DNA from: Symsagittifera roscoffensis
Taxonomy: Eukaryota; Xenacoelomorpha; Acoela; Convolutidae
DNA: 64,000 bases
Assembly: GCF_963678635.1 (NCBI RefSeq)
Contig: NC_087065.1
Location: forward strand, 15,537,853-15,601,852
Direction: 5' to 3'
The translations under genes and the position numbers were made by a program. Below, in pieces: positions 1 through 10,377 of the stretch. The notes beneath the pieces were generated by a model that had not been told where the DNA came from, did no database searches, and saw only the letters and a list, made by a program, of their open reading frames with translations. The number at the start of each line of letters is the position of its first letter. Position 1 is the first letter of the stretch.

Positions 1-221
1 TTGACAAGACATTTTCCAGAAAAATCCTTAATTTGCGCATAATTTTGTCCACTAGTGTGAATTGTTTTGGTTGTGTTCTAAAAAGTACATTGCATTTGTC
101 TTTCAAATAACGCACAGAGAAGAAGCTGAGTTTCGCACCACTTGCGATACAACAATTATACAAAGCAAAAGAATCTGATATTAGAAATCGAAGAAGACTT
201 ACCAATCGGTAACAACGCCAG
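1..221. other. left flanking DNA, no gene recognised
   Basis: AT-rich sequence upstream of the LINE-flanking direct repeat. I see no ORF of substance or RNA gene. It should be the old neighbour of 28311-28626, separated from it only by the LINE and what later landed in the LINE. Confidence 0.5.
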
Positions 222-353
222 AAATACCTTAGCAGAAACTTCAAGCCGTAACAAAATCAACGAGACTTAAGATTTATAAAAACTTTATGTAAAAACCCCA
301 TTGCCCTCAACACAAACAAACAAAAATTTTTAATTGCCCTTCATACGAACCTA
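222..353. repeat. left copy of ~131-bp direct repeat flanking the LINE (probable target-site duplication)
   Basis: This stretch recurs in the same orientation at 28181-28310 with about six differences by eye. The left copy ends exactly where LINE-type sequence begins, and the right copy begins exactly after the LINE's CAA-rich tail. That is the geometry of a target-site duplication, though it is unusually long for a LINE. An alternative is a tandem LINE whose 5' end is this repeat, but the sequences beyond the repeat differ on the two sides. Confidence 0.7.
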
Positions 354-907
354 AGCAGATTATAAATCAAATTGTAAAAAAATTTTCTCTATCCCATTTT
401 CTCCTTCTCTCTGTATCCACCAATCTGACTAAAAATTGCAAAACATGCAAAAAACCCATAAAGGCCAGGGACAGATGTTTCAGTTCTGTATCTTGCAATG
501 CTCAAATGCATCTTGAGAGCCCCTGCACTGGTTTTACTAACACCACCATCAATGGCATAAAAGACTTGGGTTTAAACGCAATGCTTCTATGCGACACATG
601 TGTCACTAATAACGAAAGAGATAACTTCATAAAGTGTAGGATCATGATGCAAATGAACGAGAAAATTGAAAAAGAGAGTGAGGGAATACAAGCCTGTCTT
701 GAAAATATGAAAAAAAGGCTGACGGCATTGGTTGATGAAATAGTCGAAAACGCTACAAAAACCACATGCGAAAAACTGGAAAAAAAGCTATGCAGATGTA
801 CTCAGTGTGAAACCTGTTGAAGATATGAAAGCTCAACCAGGAGCTGGAAAAGAAGTAAAACAAGAAATACAACATAATATCAATAAGAACTTCCGTATAC
901 AGGGGAT
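354..907 (+). pseudogene. LINE ORF1, N-terminal part (PHD-like zinc finger and coiled coil), split by element A
   Basis: Translation from about 430 gives a Cys/His cluster of C-x2-C ... C-x5-C-x4-H-x5-C ... C-x2-C type, ending near 595. This is the PHD-like finger found in ORF1 of several CR1-group LINEs. A Lys/Glu-rich helical stretch follows (about 640-780). The frame that is open to 820 differs from the frame that reads into the LTR insertion at 907, so there is a frameshift in between. No in-frame ATG precedes the zinc finger, so the copy is probably 5'-truncated at about 354. The rest of ORF1 resumes at 24923 in a frame that continues the residues before 908. Confidence 0.7.
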
Positions 908-1165
908 TGTGCCATTCTGCCAGATTGACACAGCGCAACCTTCCAGCGACACGAAATAAAACGAATAAAGGCCTTATGAACGAAAAAGTATTGCGAAGGA
1001 GGGTAGGAATATTCTGGAATTTTTATTTTCAAAATTTCGATTGAATTGTGGATATTTCTCAGAAATACAAAAAAGACGGCCATTTTGACGAAAAACGACG
1101 AAAAAACAGAACAACGACAAATATTGTGAAAAACAGTCGAACAAGAGACGAGAAATACGAAGCTT

Positions 1166-1296
1166 CTTATCGTGGCAACAACACACGATAAGACCCTTAT
1201 CAGTGGATATTAGTGGAGAAGGAAGCTTCAGTGGGGAAGGAAGATTCCACGGAACCCTCCCGTGCCAGAAATTGGAAGAGATAAGAACGTTATCTC
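1166..1296 (+). promoter_or_regulatory. GATA-site cluster with inverted repeats in the LTR
   Basis: CTTATCGTG (1166-1174) faces CACGATAAG (1184-1192). ACTGATAAGGG reads on the minus strand at 1194-1204. GAGATAA and TTATCTC face each other across GAACG (1278-1296). That gives five GATAA cores in 130 bp, ending about 60 bp before the TATA box. ACTGATAAG matches the known intestinal GATA-factor (ELT-2) site of Caenorhabditis. Element B keeps the first and last pairs. A transcriptional role is inference. Confidence 0.55.
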
Positions 1297-1353
1297 AGGA
1301 AAATTACGGGAGCGGAGGCTTGGTCCCCCAAAGACTGTTTTATGTGAAGGGAC

Positions 1354-1362
1354 TATATAAAA
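1354..1362 (+). promoter_or_regulatory. LTR TATA box
   Basis: TATATAAAA lies in the LTR downstream of the GATA cluster and is repeated at 24484-24492 in the 3' LTR. Transcription would start about 30 bp further on, defining the U3/R border near 1385-1395. Confidence 0.65.
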
Positions 1363-1881
1363 CTAACTTTGTAGCTACTTGGATGTCGTAGAAGTCTGAA
1401 TTAATACCGGTATAGTTTGATATTTTAGAAAATGAGTAGCTAGAAAGAGGAAAGGGTCAATCCATCTCCAATGGATTTAATATAGAACTGTCACACAAAA
1501 ACATATTAAAATAGGTGGTTCGAGCCGTGTTTTTAATGGCAATCACGTAGTCTGAGGATCCGAGACTCAGCTATGTGGTTGTGTTCGCATGTAAACGAAA
1601 GCTGATGAAAAGTCGTTTGACTGATGGCCTAAAAATAGTAACTTTTTACTTAGCCCTAAACAGACCAGAAAATCAACTGGCAAGGTCGAGACGGTGAAAA
1701 ACGAGTAGAATTAAGGTAACTGACGCCTGCCAGTCGTTAATAGGTACTTTTTCTACGCTCCGTCGCTGTGTAGTATTTGGGCGAATGTTACATAGACGTT
1801 TTTATGGCGCTCCTGGGTGGGCCTGTCAAACGCATAAGACCATCATGATCGGCAAGCATTTCAGCGACGAACCCTCCGCTC

Positions 1882-1895
1882 CGGGCGTAAGCCCG
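1882..1895 (+). other. conserved RNA hairpin with GUAA (GNRA) tetraloop
   Basis: CGGGC-GTAA-GCCCG: a 5-bp perfect stem closing a GTAA loop. The stem, loop and flanks are unchanged in element B (about 32992-33005), although the neighbouring sequence has drifted. GNRA hairpins near the 5' end are part of packaging or dimer signals in some retroviruses; that role here is inference. Confidence 0.5.
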
Positions 1896-2943
1896 AGTTA
1901 GAGGCCTTAATGACCGATATTGTACTAGGGGGAAGGCGCGTACCCTCCGTCCAGTACTATTTAGCTTTTTAACTTAGTTAACACCGAAAATTCCGGGGGC
2001 CGGAGGGTTAGGTGGGAAGTCATGAGCCCGCTTGTCCCAAGGTCCCGGGACCAAAAACAATTAAAGAGAAAGCGTGAAACCAAACAAAAATAGTGTATAA
2101 CCAACAAAAAGCCAAAAACAAATTTATTTGAAAACAAAAAAGTACAAAAAACAGTAAAAAGTCCAAAAAAGACCAAAAACAGTAAAAAACGTAAAGTGAC
2201 AGTTTATATGTTGTTTCCGGACGAGATGTGATCTGACCTTCCTATTTGTTGTTGGGTGTAATTTGAGTGTTTAAGCACGTTAATGGTGATTTTGCCGGTG
2301 ACCGGAGGGTAGAGTGGCAAGCTGACCGACGTGTTCCACACTCAACAGGGACATAGGGACAACATCCACAACGACTGTTGGGTATCGTTGAAGCAATTTT
2401 AGTATCGTTCGGGTACTATTTCATTAAAACTTAAGTGGAGGGGGGCACGATTGGCGCGGTCCGATTGTACCCTCCATCGATTACAAGTTTCCGAGTTAAG
2501 GGTCTTAATTCGGGTATTTTGGTGCAAAGGAGGGTATAGTACTATTCATTAACGACTATTAATAGATTATTGTCCTTACTATATATTACTTATCTCCTAT
2601 TTAGACCCAAGAAACACCAAAGTTTGTCGAAAATTACTGATTTTTGACAAACTATAGACCCCCAAATTTTTGGGTATCCGAGCTTTTCCGAACAGCAAAA
2701 AGCTTTTATTTAGGGAGTAGCTACCTAGTTCAATACCCCTAACTAAAGAAACCGCGTGAGAAAAGACTCAGTAAAAGTTGGAAAAAACCAAAATTTTTCG
2801 ATCAAATTTTTGATAATTTTCTGAAATTTGTCAATCTGTTTTGGGGATCGAGTTTTTGAGTTTTTAGAGTTAGAGTAATAAAATTTTTTGTGTTAGGAGC
2901 GTGCTAGCATAAAGTGCTCGGCTGCCAGAAAATTTCTTGAGTA

Positions 2944-3010
2944 ACCCTCCGATTAGCTCCGTGGATAGAGCTAACGACTTAAGGATTGGAAAAGGAAGGA
3001 ATCGGAGGGT
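2944..3010 (+). other. leader hairpin ACCCTCCGATT / AATCGGAGGGT
   Basis: An 11-bp perfect inverted repeat (2944-2954 with 3000-3010) encloses a smaller one (TTAGCTC 2953-2959 with GAGCTAA 2968-2974, overlapping the outer stem by two bases). Element B has the matching structure near 34102-34168. Confidence 0.5.
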
Positions 3011-3342
3011 CCAAATTTGATAGTTATTGGCCAAATTTTTGTCTCCAAACCAATTTGATCCGGTTTTTTTGCATTATTCCAGTGCCGTACAGGGCTACTA
3101 CGCTCGTTTCAATTATTTTTAGGCACTTTCAATAGGAATTGCGGAAAAAGTTTCTCGGAACCTATATAGGTGGTGAAAAAAGGCCGTTTGGATAAACACG
3201 TTTTTGGCAATTTCTCAAAGACTAGCCAACCGATTGGGATAATTTTGGTACCATAAGTCGACGTTTTGGACCACTTTTCCGGACCGCAACTGTTTTTGGG
3301 TTGATAATCTCGGAAAAGAAAATTTTTTTAGAATTTGTTGGT

Positions 3343-3374
3343 TCGGAGGGTCCAAATTACAGGTAACCCTCCGA
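3343..3374 (+). other. leader hairpin TCGGAGGGT / ACCCTCCGA
   Basis: A 9-bp perfect stem (3343-3351 with 3366-3374) with a 14-nt loop. In element B (about 34497-34530) one arm has changed so that a G-C pair becomes a G-U pair, which keeps the stem. Confidence 0.45.
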
Positions 3375-3499
3375 GCGGCAGAAAATTTTATCAGAACACC
3401 TTTTTATCCAACTGGGAAGGTTGACCGTGTCAGCCAACCTAGTTTTAAGTCAGGTGGACCGCTTTTGGAGACTTTATCGCGGTAACATAACCTTTTTTC

Positions 3500-3880
3500 T
3501 TGATTTTTGGGGAACCCTCCGAAGTAACCCTCCGGAGTCAGCTAAACCCCTTAGCAACCCTCCTTAGTGAAAAATTTCCACGAGATCATCAAAAGAAGTT
3601 AAAACAGCCTCCCATAGAGAATTTAGCTTGTTTTGACGCTTCCTGAAGTTAATTGAAGGCCCTTCTAAGTGAGGTTCAGAAATTTGAAACCCTCCGGAGC
3701 ATATTAAGCATCTTATTGACCCTCCTTAGTAAGTTTAGGGGGACCCTCCGAAGTAACCTGGGTGACTAAGGTACCCTCCGAAGTAACCCTCCGAGGTAGG
3801 CTAAGTGTCTTAACAACCCTCCGAGGTAACCCTTCGGAGTGACTTAAACTTCTTAGCAACCCTCCTTGTTAGAAACTTGT
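3500..3880 (+). repeat. irregular array of CCCTCCGAAGTA-like words
   Basis: At least ten ACCCTCC words, many followed by GAAGTA, GGAGT or TTAGT, spaced 10-60 bp apart. The array also exists in element B (about 34670-35010). It does not form a regular tandem repeat and encodes no ORF. Confidence 0.55.
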
Positions 3881-4071
3881 GGAAACCTAGTGTGGCAATT
3901 TGGGAGACGGGAAATATCCATTTAATAAAGATCATATTAGGGTATTAGGCGTGCTTATTAGGATCATAGGAGCCCATCTTGACCCGGAAATTCGTGATCA
4001 ACTTTGGATTCTAGATCGGGTGTATCAGAAGTAACCGAACAAAAAATTTTTTTTATTGTGATTTTGGTTGT

Positions 4072-4395
4072 GTGGTTGCCTTGAGTTACTTAATAGGAAA
4101 GTTCGGACAATCCGGGAACAAGTAAAGGATTACCTCGGTGAGTGTATTAGGCAAATACACACTCACTTGAAAAGAAAAGTTGTTCCCTACTCTCGTGCAC
4201 TTGGAGCAGTCCGGGTGTGCGGGAGCTTTTTCTTAGACTTAAGAAATTTTCGATCAGAGGTTGCCTTGAGCTACTTAATAGGACAGCTCGGGCAATCGCA
4301 GGACACCTAAAAGAAGACCTCAGTGGGTGTATTAGGCAAATACACCATCACTTGAGAAGACTGTGTCCTGGGCTTCGTTCTTTCGGATCGTTCCG
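4072..4395 (+). repeat. imperfect tandem repeat of ~185 bp at the end of the leader
   Basis: Two related units begin TTGCCTTGAG (about 4076 and 4261). Each contains a hairpin with the loop AGGCA between GTGTATT and AATACAC. Element B has the same two units (about 35213 and 35397). Short ORFs here (4068-4435) are by-products of the repeat. Confidence 0.55.
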
Positions 4396-4765
4396 ATTGA
4401 GGGAAGTCTTTTTCTTTAAGACTAAGTTTTTTTGATCTGTTTCTGAATCATCACTGCTTTTTAACAAAGCAGTGACTTGATAAATTGTGTGGCGATAAAT
4501 TGTAACTGACAAAAGGTCGCTGTCACCTGTAGGATATTCTTATCTGATTATCCATTGTGTTTGGTGTGTTGATTATACCTTGTGAAAATTTTGTGATACT
4601 ATCATACTATACAACAGGGTTGAGTTAGCATTATATCAATACTGAGCAGGCCCTGTGTGTGTAACTCTAGCTGAGTCACTAAGATTGTCATTGAGAAACC
4701 TAAAAGACATTCTTGATACTTACGAGATCAAAGAGGTAGCGTTAAGTAATTCAACTTGAACTTGT

Positions 4766-6923
4766 TTGCGGTACGTGTGCATCGCCATTAAATCATACGA
4801 ATATTGTTTTTTGTCACAAAGCATGCAGCGCAGGGACTCGTTAGGATCGACTACTAAGATTCCCAGGCTGAGCAAGTGCAGCACGCGAAAATTCAAAACT
4901 AGGCGTAGTCAGTCCTCGTTTAGCAGCGCCTCCGACGTGTTTGCCGAAACCGAATCGACTAAAGGTCAACCTGATCTTTCAGAGAGCGAAATTAAATTAA
5001 GGAGCGAGAAAAACCTCGATGGCAATCAAAGGCGGAGCGCCGAAGCCCGAACCGCGAGCGAAACGCTTGTGGACCCCTTTGACGAAGGAGAACGGACGCT
5101 TATTCGACCCGACTTTGAGCCAAGCGAGGACCTCGAGCGGGAGGAAGTCGAGAGGACGGAGGAGACCTCGGAGCGTTCCGAGGTCGAGCCGCGAGAGGAA
5201 GTGTTATTCAAGGGAATGTCCAAATCGGAGACCAAGAGTCATAGGTGGAGGAGAGAATATTCACATTCGGCTAATACCCACTCATCTCTGGCCAAGCAGA
5301 GTAACAACGCGATGATGTCGAGTATAAGCCCGAGTGAAGAACAACCGGGTTCGAAGGCCAAGAAGAGTTGGAAGTCTTTGTACGATGAGCGCATGGCGTC
5401 ACTACGAACTGAAGGTTTATCTTCCAGTTATGACTACCCGGAGATAACCCATCCGGATGTGAACTTCACACAGTGCCCAAGGAACGACATGAGCAGGAAG
5501 GCGTCGTCCGCCTCGCCGACCAGGCCCATGTCAGATGGGATAACGATGAGAGCGTCATCAACGTTCGACAGATTGATGACGTCGATGAGCAAGCAAAAAG
5601 GCGGTGCGTCATCAAGCACCAGGCTGCAGCCGCAGTTGACCTCATCTTCTTTGGGAACTAACCCCGTCATTTGGGGCCACTGGCGACATAAGTGACATGT
5701 TCGCTGGGGTAATGAATGATCTGGATGAACTGAGACGGGACATGACTAAGAGAATAGATCAGGTTAACGAGAGAGCTCACAAAGGTCAAGAGAATCTGAG
5801 AGACGAACTAAGGCACGTGAAGTCGCAGGCGAGGGTTGATCAGGCTCAGTTGATTCGCAACACCGATCAATGCCTGGCGGAGAGCCTGGCACAGGCAAAC
5901 AAGGAGTCATACGAAAGAGAGGCTAGGATGACTAGGGAGATCGAACGATTGTTGAACGATCATGATAGTACCTACGCCCACACGATGACTAGCCTGGAGA
6001 AAAGGTTAGATGCAAAGTCTGACTTAATGATGCGGAAGCTCGACGCGATCCTGAATGGGAGCAATTGGCAGGAGCATTCCAACCCAAGGGAGCGCTCACG
6101 CCATGCGAATGATGGGGATGGTACGGGCATTAATGCCAGAGCCCAGCAAAGCTCGAGAACGAACTACGAACCTAAAAACAAGGAGCGGCCAAGGGCAGCC
6201 CCGTCGAGGCCTGGCTGGACGAACCCAGTCCCGCCAGAGGCAGGTGCTATCCCGGAGACAAGGTTGCCAACTGTGCCACAAGTCAGTTCAGCACCAGATC
6301 TGACTACAGTCTCACAGGACACAACGATGTATGCCTCGATGTTTGAGCCTCTGAACAGATATCTCGAAACATTCATCACCAAGCTCTCGAAGTCGACCGA
6401 GAGAGGAGAGAGGTCAAGAAGGACACTGAAAAAGCCGAAGTCATATAAAGACGAGTCAGACGGCTGCATTGATACTTGGATAGAGGTGATGAAGTTCCAC
6501 TTTGAGGAAGAGAATCTCTCCAAGAAACAAGAGTGCAGCGCGCTAACAAGCAACCTAGAGGGTACTGCACTAAGTTGTGTAATGGCGAAAAGAGCCAATG
6601 AGAGAGACAGCGCTCGCAAGATATTCGACATCCTGCTGAATCGTTTCGGCTCTGGAGTACAAGAGCACCAGGCTATGGTGAAGTTCGAAAAGAGGCGTCA
6701 AAGAGATGACGAATCCATAGATAAATTTTTGGACGACCTTGAATTGCTTAGGAGAAGAAGCAACCCAGATGAGAGAATATCCGAGCGAAACTTGGCGATT
6801 GCTTCGAAGTTCATGGACGGAGTAAGGAGTGAGGAGTTGAAGACGATGTTGGCCACACACTTCACCCTGTCACTTGACCAGGTACCCACGCCCGACGATT
6901 TGCGTATGAAGTCACGCGAGTAA
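4766..6923 (+). pseudogene. gag: gag region of element A: disordered N-terminus, coiled coil, capsid-like domain
   Basis: The first part (4766-5695) is Ser/Arg/Glu-rich and probably disordered. A likely start is the ATG at 4823 (MQRRDS). The second part begins with a long Arg/Glu/Gln coiled coil (about 5700-6050). It ends with a helical block (about 6450-6890) resembling the retrotransposon gag/capsid family, including WIEVMKFHFEEE and the following LEGTALSC. The structural protein would form the particle in the cytoplasm. It is broken as an open unit. Element B keeps a shorter, decayed version (about 36541-37495). Confidence 0.75.
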
Positions 6924-7025
6924 TTACTGATAAAACCGAGGGCGCAAAACCGTTACAGCAATTATGGCAACTATAGCGGGACAAACACTGGTGCGAATTC
7001 CAGTTGGTACAAACCTCGCGATGAC

Positions 7026-7859
7026 ATGGATAAGAGGAGGTCGTGTGCGAATTGTGGTTCGATGGACCATCACGTTTCCGCGTGTTCTGCATACAAACAG
7101 AACATGGAGGCGATAGGCTACTTTCTCGAGGACGCCGACGCGATCGACGAGGATCATGAAGAGTACGTCAGAGGGCTCATCATGAAATATTGTCCGAGGT
7201 GTTTCTTCTGTAATTTGGAGGGACACTTCAAGTCGGATTGTACTCAATTTTGGGATGCAGTAGCGGACGCGAAACATCCCCGCCACGAAGAGGCGCTTTC
7301 GGGTGTCAAGGCCAGTCGAGCACGTCTGATGAACGAGGCTGAATCTCGGAGGAAGGAGACGACACCGAGCACCTTCACGACCAAAAAGGTAAAGACAATG
7401 CCTGACGAGGTGGTAGCCTCGAACCTCGAGGCAGAGTCGTCTAGCCCACTCAAGGTGGATTACGGCCTGGCGGCAAGGACAGCGCTGCAGAATGTCAAAC
7501 AAGACCTAGCCACGAAAGAAGTGGAGCAATGGGTAAAGTCGGAGCTGGAGAGCACAGATCTTCGGGAAAGTTTTAATATTCTGGGTAAAACGACGAAAGT
7601 AGAAGACAAAGAGGAACCCAGGAAACAAGGACTAAAACTGAACGTTATATCTGGTAAAACTTTCGGCATGACGAAAGAGGGGACAAAAATCATGTCCATT
7701 AACTCAGTCGCAGGGCACCAGGTGGTCAAGAACTTGAGTGAACCATCCGAGATTACACTAGTCCACCTGGACATCTATGCCGACTACCTGAAGGAGAAAG
7801 ATCCCAAACTGGACTCCAGGGCAGTGCGAGCGCTGCTCACAACGGGAGTCCGAGGCTGA
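7026..7859 (+). pseudogene. gag: nucleocapsid region with two CCHC zinc knuckles
   Basis: Two C-x2-C-x4-H-x4-C knuckles are visible: CANCGSMDHHVSAC near residues 8-21 and CFFCNLEGHFKSDC near residues 60-73. About 38 residues separate them, which is wider than the usual gap. The rest is charged and helical. The knuckles bind genomic RNA in this family. The matching segment of element B (37492-37983) keeps both knuckles. Confidence 0.85.
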
Positions 7860-8763
7860 TGAAAGTGGATGGACATTATATCGATGTCCATGGCCCTTAC
7901 CCGATCCTAATGAATGTGGATGGCATCAATATCTACACGAAAGCTCACATAACTGATGCGAACGATCAGATTGGCCGGATATACATTGGTCAAGAGGAGC
8001 TGAAGGTTAGACGAATCGGACACAACGCGATGCTCGAACAAGATGCGGTGCATATAGGTTGCGAGGCCGATCTGGCTGCGCACGTGCTGGACGTGCAAGA
8101 AAGGCAACTTTCAGTAAAGGGATTGCTAGACACGGGAGCAGTGGTTAGTGTCATGCCAGTCAAAACTTGGACCGATAGGGGTTTCGAAAGGTCGGATCTC
8201 ATACCGACAAACATCAGGTTGGCAGCTGCCAATCAGGGAGCGATCTATGTGACTGGACGAACCCCGATCATTTCACTGCAACTCGGAGGAAGACATCTTT
8301 GGATGAATTCCTGGTTGTGGAGAATTTGGACGAATCCGATCAGTTCATCTTAGGAAGGGATTTCGTGCGCAACTTTGACGTCACGATCGATCTCAATGAC
8401 GGGTTGATTAGGATCAAGGATCCTGAGAGAAAGTATGAAAAGAGACCCCTTAATAAGATCTTAATTAACCAGGCCAAGGTGCCGATTTTTCTGGATCGAA
8501 AAGTTAGATTAAAACCAAACCAAGCCGTAGTAGCGACGTTTAGGATGAGGAACTTGAATGAACTCAGCAATGACAGACAGGTGTGTCTGGTACCAAATCC
8601 AAACAGTAAAAGCTCGGCTATTTTAGGAAGAATCTTCTCACTCACTCAGAGCGGACTGTGTGTGAGTGTGTTATTGAACACAGAAGCAACAACAGTGACA
8701 ATACAGAGGGGAAAGAAACTTGGCTACGCTTTGCCTCTGAACACAGACTTTCAGAGTGTGTAG
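7860..8763 (+). pseudogene. pol: aspartic protease region of pol
   Basis: The retropepsin active-site motif LLDTGA lies at about 8125-8142, followed by the hydrophobic-GRDF motif (FILGRDF) near 8346-8366. This pair of motifs defines a retroviral-type protease that cleaves the Gag-Pol polyprotein. Homologous sequence in element B lies at about 38600-39285. Confidence 0.8.
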
Positions 8764-8766
8764 AAC

Positions 8767-10340
8767 TTGAAAAAGTTTGATGTAACTAAATGTCCATTGC
8801 ATGCGAACCAAGAATGTATAATGAAGAGAGTGAATGAATTGAAATTTTCTAGGAAATTGTTTTCAATGAAGTCGAAAACAGATGATGGGCTGTCTAGTTG
8901 TTCCAACTTTCCTGAGAGGCCGACAGAAGCAGAGTTAGCAGCGAATAAACCTGTCCTACCTGAGATAGAACATTTGAAGGGTAAAATATCAGACAAGGAA
9001 CTAGATTCGATCAGAGCGGTGCTAAATCGGAACGCAGACGTTTTTTTCGAAAAATAAGGCCGACATAGGTTGTTGTAATTTTGTAGAACACGAGATTGAG
9101 ATAGAAGAGGGCTCGGTACCTCATAGGGAAGGGGCGAGAAGAATGACCCCAAACAAGTCAGAAGCGTGTAGGAAGAAAATCGAGATGTTAATGGAGTACG
9201 ACATGATCGAGCCGTCGAAGTCCCCATGGGCTTGTGGCGTGGTCAGGGCGAAAAAGAAAGGGGGACAACTCAGATTTTGTTGTGATTTCCGTTATCTGAA
9301 CGCAGTGACTATAAAGGACGCATACCCGATTCCCCGCATCGATGAGAGCTATCCAAACTGGGAGACGCGAAGTTCTTCACGACGTTGGATTTGGGCTCTG
9401 CGTTCTGGCAAGTGCCACTCAGAAAGCAAGATCGTGAAAAGACGGGCTTCGCGTGCGAGCTGGGATTGTTTCAGTGGAAGAGGATGCCGTTCGGATTGTG
9501 CAACGCGACGGCCACATTCAGCGACTGATGGCCCAGGCACTCACGAGTGTGACAAAGAAATACGGAAATCTCATCAAGTGTTACGTTGATGATGTCGTGA
9601 TTGCAACGCCAACCCTAGAGGATCACATAGAGAGGTTAGATGAGGTGTTTACTTGCATGAAGAAGGCGGGATTGATGTGTAAACAGATACACAGCTGATG
9701 AGTTTTTTGGGATTCGCTAATTATTATCGAGAGTTCATCAAGGGGTATGCTGACAAAATATACCCCATGCAGAGGTTGATGAGAAACAAGGGCAAAAAGT
9801 TCACTTGGACTGATGAGGCACAAGTTTCATTTGAAAACATCAAACGTGAACTTTGCGAGGCACCGGTCCTCGGCATGCCAACAGAGAAGGGAATGTTCGT
9901 GCTGGACACGGATGCTTCAGTGGTTTCGATATCGGGCATACTTCACCAGGAGCAGGAGTGGAACGGGAGAACGGTTCTTCGTCCGATAGCCTACGGGAGT
10001 AAAGTCCTAAGTGATACTGAAATGAAGTACGGCGCACCAAAAGCGGAGATGTTTGCGGTGATCACTTTCGTGGAAAAATACAGGGCCTACTTCGGGAGTG
10101 CTCCCTTCAAGTTACGTGTGGATAATCGTGCCCTTGCCTGGCTGAAAACCTATTCGATGGACCAAAGTGATATTGGTCATTGGATCGTGCGCCTGGATGG
10201 ATACCACATAATCATAGAGCACCGTACCCGTGACAAGCACCAGAACGCAGATAGCCTCAGTAAAAGACAGAATTTTATGAGCGCCTCGAGGAGAAACAGG
10301 CTAACCAATCAGAAATCAAAGACGGGTTTTCATTTCTGGA
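8767..10340 (+). pseudogene. pol: reverse transcriptase and RNase H region of pol
   Basis: RT motifs in order: IEPSKSPWACGVVR, LRFCCDFRYLN, and the catalytic YVDD box near 9582-9593. The connection motif FLGFANYYREFI follows (from about 9704). RNase H begins with VLDTDAS (about 9900) and ends with NADSLSKR (about 10246-10269). The order and motifs are those of Ty3/gypsy. As a coding unit the region is broken. Confidence 0.88.
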
Positions 10341-10377
10341 CAAGGAAACCTACGACAAACTGCCACTTACTAGGTGG

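Larger units (their letters stand above)
908..1792 (+). repeat. 5' LTR of element A
   Basis: 885 bp, TG...CA ends, matched base for base in length by the 3' LTR. It contains a cluster of GATA sites arranged as inverted repeats (1166-1296), a TATA box at 1354-1362, and AATAAA-like words near 955-968. A diverged homologue is the split LTR of element B (28627-32901). Confidence 0.95.
1793..4765 (+). other. untranslated leader of element A, structured and rich in CCCTCCG words
   Basis: Nearly 3 kb between the 5' LTR and gag with no plausible long ORF. It is dense in ACCCTCCG and its complement CGGAGGGT, some of which face each other in hairpins (2944-3010, 3343-3374), and it has a GNRA-type hairpin at 1882-1895. 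The same blocks occur in the same order in element B (32902-36540). A packaging, dimerisation or translation-entry role is plausible for such a leader, but this is inference. A TGGCGC word at 1805 could be a primer-binding site, but I could not match it to a tRNA end. Confidence 0.7.

Noticed and set aside
185-215. Possible minus-strand 5' splice site (GTAAGT) of a host gene in the left flank
   Set aside because: A single hexamer with no supporting exon or ORF next to it.
1805-1825. TGGCGC word as primer-binding site
   Set aside because: It begins with TGG and is conserved in B, but it is 12 bp from the LTR end and I could not match it to any tRNA 3' end; left unassigned.
4068-4435. Short ORFs in the leader of element A
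   Set aside because: They follow the 185-bp repeat, are not kept in element B and lie upstream of the gag start.
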